Part shown: positions 1 to 5,503 of the stretch, piece after piece | Numbering within the stretch: the first letter of the stretch is position 1 | Layout: the number at the start of each line of letters is the position of its first letter | From: Prevotellaceae bacterium | GTDB lineage: Bacteria > Bacteroidota > Bacteroidia > Bacteroidales > Bacteroidaceae | NCBI GenBank assembly: GCA_022508635.1 | Contig: JAFLUV010000153.1 | Span: forward strand, 1 to 5,503 | Direction of reading: 5' to 3' | Length of the DNA stretch: 5,503 nt | Position numbers and translations under genes: made by a program | The notes under the pieces: generated by a model | Told to the model about the DNA's origin: nothing | Database searches by the model: none | The model's input: only the letters and a program-made list of their open reading frames with translations

Positions 1-537
1 GCTGTCGGAGCAAAGGGACAAAACGTCGCTATCAAAACAAATTTAGTGTCGGATGCACTGCTCTCACCGGAATTGGGTGTAGAGATTGGGCTTGCTCCGA
101 AGTGGACATTCAATCTTGCAGGTCAGGTAAACTTTTGGGATGTAAACCAGCACAAGTGGAAGCACTGGCTACTCCAGCCGGAGCTGCGGTATTGGTTTTG
201 TGACAGGTTCGCCGGACATTTCTTAGGGGTTCACGCCATAGGCGGCCAATACAACTTCGGTAACATCCGCAACAACATTAGCTTCCTCGGAAGCGATTTC
301 TCAAAGCTTACGGACTATCGCTATCAGGGATGGGCTGCTGGTGCAGGTATTGCATACGGATATTCTTGGGTGCTCAGCAGACATTGGAACTTCGAGGCCG
401 AAATCGGCATCGGATGGATCTATACGCGCTACGATAAGTATAATTGCCAGAATTGTGGCAAGAAGATCGAAAGCGACCGTCCTCACAACTATTTTGGACC
501 CACGAAGGTGGCGTTAATGTTGGAGTATATATTTTAG
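1..537 (+). CDS. DUF3575 family outer-membrane protein, 5'-truncated by the window edge
   Basis: The frame is open from base 1, so the true start lies upstream; the GTG at 46 is internal, because the family-typical stretch QNVAIKTNL (window residues 7-15) lies across and before it. The visible 178 residues match the DUF3575 family as I know it: HWLLQPELRYWF (55-66), then GHFLGVHAIGGQYN (72-85), a Cys-x-x-Cys-Gly pair (Cys149, Cys152), and a GPTK segment leading to the end. The chain alternates aromatic and small residues and ends in LEYIF with a terminal Phe, as expected for an outer-membrane beta-barrel inserted by the BAM machinery. The molecular function of DUF3575 is not established. Such genes commonly sit beside DUF3868 and FimB/Mfa2 genes in Bacteroidales, as here, so a part in fimbrial assembly or anchoring is inferred. 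Family assignment is firm; role is not. Confidence 0.9.
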   Translation, partial: AVGAKGQNVAIKTNLVSDALLSPELGVEIGLAPKWTFNLAGQVNFWDVNQHKWKHWLLQPELRYWFCDRFAGHFLGVHAIGGQYNFGNIRNNISFLGSDFSKLTDYRYQGWAAGAGIAYGYSWVLSRHWNFEAEIGIGWIYTRYDKYNCQNCGKKIESDRPHNYFGPTKVALMLEYIF

Positions 538-579
538 GTTCTGGAATCCTATGTTTTCAAGGGATAGATATAGAAGAAT

Positions 580-2031
580 ATGAAGAGAATGATTGTTATA
601 AGCAGATTGTACAGATATCTATTTGCGGGAGTTATGGCTGCTGCCTGCTTCACGGCTAAGGCTGCCGATGTGACTTCCGACATCCTGGTTTCAGAAGTTT
701 CCATGACGCGCAACGGCTCGCTCATGTCTGTCGCCATGGATCTTGGCCTTTCCGTCCTTGACTTGGGTATGAACAAGGCCACCGTGATTACTCCTATGGT
801 GGTGAATGATGCCGATACGCTTATGCTGCCCGCCGTTGGCGTGTACGGTCGCATACGCTGGTACCAGTTCGAAAGGAGTGGCTCAAAGCCTGTCAATGGC
901 AATGAGCAGACATCTCTCCGCTATGCAAAGGACATGCCGGCGTTTGAGTACCGCGAAAACTTCCCCTATCAGGAATGGATGAACGGATCACAGCTGATTC
1001 TCATGCGTGCCGACTACGGATGTGCAGGTTGTAATGCAGGGACGGAGACGCTCGCCGACTTGGCTGGATACCGCGACGTAATATACAAGCCCGTGTTCTT
1101 GTTCCAGGAGGCAGTGGCAGAGCAGATCAAGACGCGCGAGATAAAAGGAAGGGCTTTCGTTGACTTCCCGGTAAATAAAATCGTGATCTATCCGGAGTAT
1201 CGCAATAACACACACGAGCTCGGCAAGATTATTGCCACCATAGACTCTGTCAAGAACGACAAGGATATCACCGTTACTTCAATCTTCATCAAGGGTACTG
1301 CATCACCCGAAGGTCCCTACGACAACAATGTCTACCTTGCCAAAAACCGTACCATCGCCCTGAAGCAGTATGTGAGCAACCTCTACAACTTCCCCGATGA
1401 TTTCATCAAAACCGACTACAACCCCGTGGACTGGCCCGGCCTTCGTGAATGGCTCGAGAGCAGCAATATCGCACACAGGGACGAGATACTTGCCCTCGTA
1501 AACAGCGACATAGAGTCTTACGAAAGGAATTCAAGGATAAAGAAAGACTTCCCGGAGGAATACGACTGGCTTCTCAGGAATGTATACCCGGCTCTCCGCC
1601 ACTCCGACTATGTGATAGAATACATGATCCGTCAGTTCTCCGACGTGAAGGAGATAGCAGAGGTGATGCGCACTGCTCCGCAGAAGCTGTCGCTCAACGA
1701 GATGTATCTCCTTGCAGGAAGCCTCGAGCCGGGATCCGACGAATACAACGAGGTGTTTGAGACGGCTGTGAGGATGTATCCCAACGATGAGGCTGCCAAC
1801 ATTAATGCTGCCAATTCGGCCATGATGCGCAAAGACTATGCCAATGCAGAGAAGTATCTTGCAAAGGCTGGCAGTGGAGCCAAGGCTATCTATGCACGCG
1901 GTGTGCTGGCAGGGTTGCAAGGTGACTTTGACAATGCCATCCGTCTCGTAGACCAGGCACAGGCTATGGGATTGCAGGCAGATCCCGCAATCATTGAAAA
2001 TCTCCGTGAGGCGGCAAAGTTCGCGAGATGA
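580..2031 (+). CDS. DUF3868 family secreted protein with OmpA-like segment and TPR-like C-terminus
   Basis: This 483-residue protein has a signal peptide (basic start, hydrophobic 14-24, likely signal peptidase I site AKA|A after residue 28). Residues about 30-180 resemble DUF3868, with a Cys-x-x-Cys pair at 148 and 151. Residues about 190-265 look OmpA-like: VDFPVNKIVIYPE (194-206), then GTASPEG (239-245) and NxxxLAxxR ending at Arg257. This is the Bacteroidetes variant in which the usual peptidoglycan-contacting Asp is not evident while the Arg is kept. Residues about 375-465 form helical TPR-like repeats (FETAVRMYPNDEAANINAA, then two similar units). It starts 42 bases after the DUF3575 gene and ends 21 bases before the Mfa2-like gene, so it is probably co-transcribed with both. 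ATG 580 is chosen because it gives a complete signal peptide; Met4 at 589 is possible. No clear Shine-Dalgarno site precedes it. A periplasmic scaffold or chaperone-like role for the pilus is inference; the family has no proven function. Confidence 0.88.
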   Translation: MKRMIVISRLYRYLFAGVMAAACFTAKAADVTSDILVSEVSMTRNGSLMSVAMDLGLSVLDLGMNKATVITPMVVNDADTLMLPAVGVYGRIRWYQFERSGSKPVNGNEQTSLRYAKDMPAFEYRENFPYQEWMNGSQLILMRADYGCAGCNAGTETLADLAGYRDVIYKPVFLFQEAVAEQIKTREIKGRAFVDFPVNKIVIYPEYRNNTHELGKIIATIDSVKNDKDITVTSIFIKGTASPEGPYDNNVYLAKNRTIALKQYVSNLYNFPDDFIKTDYNPVDWPGLREWLESSNIAHRDEILALVNSDIESYERNSRIKKDFPEEYDWLLRNVYPALRHSDYVIEYMIRQFSDVKEIAEVMRTAPQKLSLNEMYLLAGSLEPGSDEYNEVFETAVRMYPNDEAANINAANSAMMRKDYANAEKYLAKAGSGAKAIYARGVLAGLQGDFDNAIRLVDQAQAMGLQADPAIIENLREAAKFAR

Positions 2032-2052
2032 TAAGAAAAAACAAAAAACAAC
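2032..2052 (+). promoter_or_regulatory. A-rich translation leader of the Mfa2-like gene
   Basis: The 21 bases between the DUF3868 stop and the Mfa2-like ATG are almost entirely A with a few C and no G-rich Shine-Dalgarno motif. Bacteroidetes generally start translation without Shine-Dalgarno pairing and favour A-rich, unstructured leaders, so this fits an efficient start site and supports ATG 2053. The spacer is too short for an independent promoter plus leader. Confidence 0.5.
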
Positions 2053-3132
2053 ATGAAACTATTTTCCATACATGCGGTTAAGCTCCGGGCTTGCATAGTC
2101 TCGCTATTGGCGGCCATGGCATTTACTTCGTGCGGAGACAGCCATCTGGTGTTCGACTACGAAGGAGATTGTAACCCGTATTACTATGTCCAGTACGTCT
2201 ATGATATGAACATGGAGTGGCACGACACGTTTGGCTCGAATGCAACTTCCGTTGTGCTCTATGTCTTCGATTCCGCCACAGGCAATCTCGTAGGCACGTA
2301 CAGGGAGAACGACATGGCAGCTTTGTCTGCCCCGGGGTATAGAATGCCCGTTGACCTTAAGCCCGGCACGTATGACTTCGTAGCATGGTGCGGACTGGAA
2401 AACAATCAGGAGAACCTTTTCACCCTCCGGCAGTCTGTCTCTCGCCGCGAAGAACTCGAATGTCGCATGGAGCGGCAGTATGAAGGCCAGCAGGCTTTCC
2501 AGAACAAGCTGCTGAATGCCCTGTTCTATGGTAAGGCTACGGCATCACTGCCCGACGAGGAGGGCGAGCACGTAGTGACCGTGCATCTGGTCAAGGATAT
2601 CAACAACATCGTTCTCTCCATGCAGCATGTTTCCGGCGAACCCCTTACCACCGACATGTTTACGGTGACCATGAGCGAAGCCAATGGCTATCTTGCATAC
2701 GACAATTCGCTCAAGGAGGACGAGGACATCGAGTATCGTCCCTGGCATGTTCGCTCAGGCTCGATAGACATCGCAGGCACCAAGGCAGACAGCGATGCAG
2801 AAGAAGGCGACAACCTCAATTTCTTCATGGCGGAGATCTCTACGGGGCGTCTTATGAAAGACCGTGACCCGAGAATCAATATCTATGACAATGCCACGGG
2901 CGAGATAGTCTACTCTATCCCTATCGTGAAATGGGCCACTACTTTCCGCAGCCAGCAGTATAAGGATGCCAACAACAACATCCATGTCATAAGCGACGAC
3001 CAGGAATATCTTGATAGAAGGTCAGACTACGAAGTGATGATTTATCTCGATAACGGTGCTGAAGGCTGGTTGGCAGCAGAAATCTATATTAACTCATGGA
3101 GAGTCGTTTTTCATGAAGAAGGGCTGAAATGA
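2053..3132 (+). CDS. FimB/Mfa2 family fimbrial anchor lipoprotein
   Basis: This 359-residue protein has a lipoprotein signal ending in AFTSC, with Cys27 as the expected lipidated residue. The mature part carries hallmarks of the FimB/Mfa2 family: YVYDMNM (48-54), LYVFD (69-73), DLKPGTYDFVAWCGL (101-115), LFYG (157-160), the strand HLVKDINNIVLSM (178-190), and near the end DYEVMIYLD (325-333) and INSWRVV (346-352). These describe the two transthyretin-like beta-sandwich domains known in the family. In P. gingivalis, Mfa2 stays lipid-anchored in the outer membrane, ends the fibre and limits its length; the same role is inferred here. Only one acidic residue closely follows the lipid Cys (Gly-Asp-Ser), so a surface-export signal is weak. 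Its last codons overlap the fimbrillin start, which suggests coupled translation. Here the anchor gene precedes the shaft gene, whereas in P. gingivalis mfa2 follows mfa1. Family assignment is confident; strict orthology to Mfa2 is not claimed. Confidence 0.92.
   Translation: MKLFSIHAVKLRACIVSLLAAMAFTSCGDSHLVFDYEGDCNPYYYVQYVYDMNMEWHDTFGSNATSVVLYVFDSATGNLVGTYRENDMAALSAPGYRMPVDLKPGTYDFVAWCGLENNQENLFTLRQSVSRREELECRMERQYEGQQAFQNKLLNALFYGKATASLPDEEGEHVVTVHLVKDINNIVLSMQHVSGEPLTTDMFTVTMSEANGYLAYDNSLKEDEDIEYRPWHVRSGSIDIAGTKADSDAEEGDNLNFFMAEISTGRLMKDRDPRINIYDNATGEIVYSIPIVKWATTFRSQQYKDANNNIHVISDDQEYLDRRSDYEVMIYLDNGAEGWLAAEIYINSWRVVFHEEGLK
3129..3132 (+). other. ATGA stop/start overlap coupling Mfa2-like and Mfa1-like genes
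   Basis: The TGA stop of the Mfa2-like gene and the first ATG of the fimbrillin gene share bases in the string ATGA. Such overlaps usually mean that a terminating ribosome can re-initiate at once. A second in-frame ATG at 3138 (Met4) lies just downstream and would also give an intact signal peptide, so the exact start is not fully settled; if Met4 is used, the genes are separated by 5 bases instead. Confidence 0.6.
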
Positions 3133-5330
3133 TACGCATGCTTAAATATTTCAAACGTCATATCAACCTCTTCGCTATCTGTAGCGCAACGGCCATTTGC
3201 ATGGGCGTAGTACTTGCATCGTGTTCAGCAGATGATGTGGTAGACTACACCGATGACAAGGTCTCCGACAATGAGACAGTGTCGTACTATATGGCTATTA
3301 AGTTATATGATGCTGCCGATAATACATCTTTTGGTACAAGAGCTTCTTTCGATAGCGATTTTGACGGCGATATCTTCAATAAAGGTCTTAATGAAGAAAA
3401 GGCAATCTATGCCAATTATGAGAACGGCATGCCTAATTTCATTATGCTTTTTGATGAAAACGACGAGAAGGTAGGAGACTTATTACATTTAAAGCCTTTT
3501 TTGCCTGAAGATACAGAGAATCCTGAACAGGAAAGTGATAATTCATCTTATTCCTTGTTTGTTGCGACTCTCAATGAAAATGATGTGCTTAGAAAGGATA
3601 TCAGCAAAGTCCTGGTAGTCTTAAATGCAAGTCCTTCTGTCAGGGTAAAGTTAAACGCGGCAAAAGACTATGATGCTGCTGTCAAGACCATTAAGATGTC
3701 TGACGAAGACGTAATAGCACGTTCATCATACGCAGATGCTACCAAGTTTTTATATCTTAATGCAGATGGTAAGCAATACTTCACCATGTCATCTTCTATG
3801 GTCGTGAAGGGTGGCAGCGTGGATGCTGCTACCGATAGAAGCACCTTGAAAGAACATTTGCACAAGACTAAGGCGGAAGCTCTTGAAGACCCGTTTGCCA
3901 TGTATGTGGAGAGGACTCAATCAAAATATACCGTCTTATTTAAAAAGAAGTCTGATAGTGATAATCTGTATTATTTTGATAGCAGTGAGAATACAAAATC
4001 TTCAGGAAACTCAAAATACGTGCCTGTAGGCTTTTTGGAATACGAATCTGGAAAGGACTTTCCGTTAGAAGGCAATCTAGAAGAATTGAGGTATGTGGAT
4101 AGCTATGTACGAAGTGAGTCAGTAAGCGATCGCAAGAATGTATCGGTAATAACTGGAAGTTGGAAAGTAAACATTACCGGATGGAGTGTCAATGGCCTTG
4201 AAAAGAACGAGTACCTCTTCAAGAAGATTGAACCAACTACTACCTATTTCACGAATTGGCAAACCCTCCCATACAGAAACTACTGGGCAGAAAGTTACCA
4301 TTATAGTGATGGCACATATCCCGACCAATACCGTAAAGTTTTTACACTGGAAAATGGTAGTCTGACAAATCTAGAAAATCTAGAATCTCTAGAACAACTA
4401 CAGGATCAGAATCAGGATCCCACACTGAACTATTTCCCATTCAGTACTCTCAATCAGAAGGAGCCGCATCAGTATTCCCCAGAAAACACTTTCAGCACGG
4501 ATGTGTTCAGGAAAAATGGTAATACAGAAAATGCTACTGAAGAGGAACTAACCGAAGCATTTGATTCAAAAGCATTTTTGAGGGTAGGCACCCATCTTAT
4601 TGTTACGGCTCAGCTTCTTATTAAAGGTTTCGATGACGCCTATGCTGTGACAAGTTACAATAGTGAAACGGGTCTTGTAACGGGTGTTGCCGACAAACTC
4701 TGTATGGATGGCATCTATTGGAGCAAGAAGGCTTATATGGAGTATGTTGCCGAATACCTTGCCTATTGGATGCTCACAGACGATAACCAAGGGATTTTTG
4801 GCTCTAACGATGGTAACTTTTATGTGGGAAGCGGAGGCAGCTATCGCCTTGCAAAAGGCACTGATTTCGACTTGAAGCCGGCTCAAATAAAGGGTGGTGA
4901 CGGCTGGGTGTACCTGTCCCCTGACGATGGTGTAACCCTCTATACAAAGACAACTGACAAAGAGGGGAAAGACAACTATTCTCCTATTGATCCGGACAAA
5001 TACGAGACTCTGGCATACGAGCATCAAGAGCTAATGGCAGGTCATTTTAAGGATGGATGCATGTATTATGCCGTACCAGTAGAACACAATAATGCAGGAT
5101 TACCAAAGACTACGATTGCTACAGGCGATTATGGTGCAGTCAGAAATCACTGGTATGCCTTTACTGTCAATCAAATATTCTCTGTTGGCACACCGGTAGA
5201 TGATCCCGATCAGCCGATAGTTCCGAACCTCGAACCTAAAAATCCGGGGCTTGGTGTAGAAGTCAAGATCCTTAACTGGCATCAAGTTTCTACTGACGTT
5301 GATATTTCGGGGCAGAGACCTGGGAAGTAA
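3129..5330 (+). CDS. Mfa1 family fimbria major subunit (lipoprotein precursor)
   Basis: This 733-residue protein is longer than P. gingivalis Mfa1 (about 560 residues). The signal peptide ends in the lipobox Leu29-Ala-Ser-Cys32, and the acidic stretch after Cys32 (SADDVVDYTDD) fits a Bacteroidetes surface-export signal. Residues 52-72 (SYYMAIKL through GTRA) resemble the N-terminal strand and Arg-Ala cleavage site of Mfa1, so maturation after Arg71 is likely. Further family-like segments are YFTMSSSMVV (217-226), MYVERTQSKYTVLF (258-271), VNITGWSVNG (347-356), THLIVTAQLLIKG (488-500), GCMYYAVPVEH (643-653), GDYGAVRNHWYAFTV (666-680) and GTPVDDPDQPIVP (687-699), then the closing strand VEVKILNWHQVSTDVDI (710-726). 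In the family, the C-terminal strand fills the groove of the next subunit after cleavage. Seven residues (SGQRPGK) follow the usual end point. The gene overlaps the Mfa2-like gene by 4 bases. Its mature N-terminal half is more AT-rich than its neighbours and it contains a 9-base tandem repeat. A minor or tip Mfa1-like subunit is the main alternative. Confidence 0.9.
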   Translation: MIRMLKYFKRHINLFAICSATAICMGVVLASCSADDVVDYTDDKVSDNETVSYYMAIKLYDAADNTSFGTRASFDSDFDGDIFNKGLNEEKAIYANYENGMPNFIMLFDENDEKVGDLLHLKPFLPEDTENPEQESDNSSYSLFVATLNENDVLRKDISKVLVVLNASPSVRVKLNAAKDYDAAVKTIKMSDEDVIARSSYADATKFLYLNADGKQYFTMSSSMVVKGGSVDAATDRSTLKEHLHKTKAEALEDPFAMYVERTQSKYTVLFKKKSDSDNLYYFDSSENTKSSGNSKYVPVGFLEYESGKDFPLEGNLEELRYVDSYVRSESVSDRKNVSVITGSWKVNITGWSVNGLEKNEYLFKKIEPTTTYFTNWQTLPYRNYWAESYHYSDGTYPDQYRKVFTLENGSLTNLENLESLEQLQDQNQDPTLNYFPFSTLNQKEPHQYSPENTFSTDVFRKNGNTENATEEELTEAFDSKAFLRVGTHLIVTAQLLIKGFDDAYAVTSYNSETGLVTGVADKLCMDGIYWSKKAYMEYVAEYLAYWMLTDDNQGIFGSNDGNFYVGSGGSYRLAKGTDFDLKPAQIKGGDGWVYLSPDDGVTLYTKTTDKEGKDNYSPIDPDKYETLAYEHQELMAGHFKDGCMYYAVPVEHNNAGLPKTTIATGDYGAVRNHWYAFTVNQIFSVGTPVDDPDQPIVPNLEPKNPGLGVEVKILNWHQVSTDVDISGQRPGK
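4369..4395 (+). repeat. Three-copy 9-base in-frame tandem repeat in the fimbrillin gene
   Basis: Three consecutive 9-base units read ATCTAGAAA, ATCTAGAAT and CTCTAGAAC, each with the core TCTAGAA (starting at 4370, 4379 and 4388). In the reading frame they encode Asn-Leu-Glu, Asn-Leu-Glu, Ser-Leu-Glu (residues 414-422), so adding or losing a unit would not break the frame. The repeat runs into a Gln/Asp-rich stretch in which CAGGATC occurs at 4401 and again at 4413 (residues 425-431, QDQNQDP). The encoded segment is hydrophilic and looks like a surface loop or insertion. Confidence 0.8.
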
Positions 5331-5354
5331 CAACTCCTGTTCAAATTGATAAAA

Positions 5355-5503
5355 ATGAATACTTCGAAAAAAATATATCACGTCCTCTCACTCCTGTTTA
5401 TAGGGTTGTTAATGTCTTCTTGTGTCTATGACAATATCGTGCCGGAAGAATCCAATAACCCCGTTACTCAGGATGGTTATTCCCTCGCCTTGACCATCGA
5501 CCT
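5355..5503 (+). CDS. N-terminus of a further lipoprotein, probably an accessory fimbrial subunit (3'-truncated)
   Basis: An ATG 24 bases after the fimbrillin stop opens a frame that runs to the window edge, giving 49 full codons. The product begins MNTSKKIYHVLSLLFIGLLM, a basic start and hydrophobic core, followed by Ser-Ser-Cys; Cys23 is the likely lipidated residue and acidic Asp26, Glu31 and Glu32 follow. The mature start then reaches YSLALTID (42-49), which looks like a first beta strand of the kind that opens fimbrillin-type subunits. An A-rich stretch (GATAAAA) lies directly before the ATG. Position next to the shaft gene suggests an accessory or tip subunit, analogous in position to mfa3-mfa5 of P. 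gingivalis, but too little is visible to name a family. Another fimbrillin-like or unrelated surface lipoprotein is equally possible. Confidence 0.75.
   Translation, partial: MNTSKKIYHVLSLLFIGLLMSSCVYDNIVPEESNNPVTQDGYSLALTID

Noticed and set aside
46..48. GTG at 46 as the start of the DUF3575 gene
   Set aside because: The frame is open to base 1 and the upstream residues (QNVAIKTNL) match the family N-terminus, so the start is outside the window.
550..557. TATGTTTT in the 538-579 spacer as a Bacteroides -7 promoter element (TAnnTTTG)
   Set aside because: The last base mismatches and no TTTG element sits at suitable spacing upstream; in an AT-rich 42-base gap this is likely chance.
637..651. 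Ala-Ala-Ala-Cys at residues 20-23 of the DUF3868 protein as a lipobox
   Set aside because: The -3 position is Ala rather than Leu/Val/Ile, and a good signal peptidase I site (AKA|A) follows at residues 26-29, so a soluble secreted form is preferred, though lipidation is not excluded.
444..659. 71-residue + strand frame bridging the DUF3575 and DUF3868 genes
   Set aside because: It overlaps two well-supported genes in another frame and its product shows no domain, signal peptide or family resemblance.
1531..1920. 129-residue open frame on the - strand inside the DUF3868 gene
   Set aside because: Its product is rich in His, Cys and Ser without any motif, typical of the reverse strand of a coding region.
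4566..5027. 153-residue open frame on the - strand inside the fimbrillin gene
   Set aside because: It is antisense to a firmly identified Mfa1-family gene, and its translation shows no recognisable domain; it is a shadow frame.
1..5503. Invertible promoter, insertion sequence, CRISPR, tRNA or other mobile or RNA element
   Set aside because: Phase-variable promoters are known at Bacteroides surface loci, but all spacers here are 42 bases or less and no inverted-repeat pair, transposase or RNA gene is seen; any such switch would lie upstream of the window.

Overview
The window looks like part of a Bacteroidales chromosome (Bacteroides, Parabacteroides, Prevotella or Muribaculaceae; I cannot narrow it further). 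It carries the left part of a type V (FimA/Mfa1-type) fimbrial operon. The reasons are the protein families, the lack of Shine-Dalgarno sites with an A-rich leader in front of one gene, and lipoprotein signal peptides on the fimbrial subunits. All genes lie on the + strand and are tightly packed: a 42-base gap, a 21-base gap, a 4-base ATGA overlap, then a 24-base gap. No RNA gene, insertion sequence, CRISPR array or convincing promoter or terminator is visible. No gene-free stretch reaches 300 bases.

Layout: (1) 1-537 is the 3' part of a DUF3575 outer-membrane protein whose start lies upstream of the window. (2) 580-2031 is a secreted DUF3868 protein with an OmpA-like segment and a TPR-like C-terminus. 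(3) 2053-3132 is a FimB/Mfa2-family lipoprotein, the expected anchor subunit. (4) 3129-5330 is an Mfa1-family fimbrillin, the expected shaft subunit, made as a lipoprotein precursor. (5) 5355-5503 is the start of another lipoprotein, probably an accessory or tip fimbrial subunit, cut by the window edge.

Working model. Genes 3 and 4 follow the type V pilus scheme known from Porphyromonas gingivalis. Lipoprotein precursors reach the outer surface, an Arg-specific protease removes the N-terminal strand of the shaft subunit, and subunits polymerise by strand exchange while the Mfa2-like protein stays lipid-anchored. In gene 4 a candidate cleavage site (Arg71-Ala72) can be aligned, from memory, with the Mfa1 maturation site. 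Genes 1 and 2 are uncharacterised families. Their likely role as an envelope platform (barrel plus periplasmic OmpA/TPR protein) for the pilus is inferred from co-linearity.

The most notable sequence-level signals are in the fimbrillin gene. Its leader has neighbour-like base composition, but the first part of the mature protein is much more AT-rich. It also contains a 9-base in-frame tandem repeat (Asn/Ser-Leu-Glu), one unit of which recurs about 300 bases upstream.
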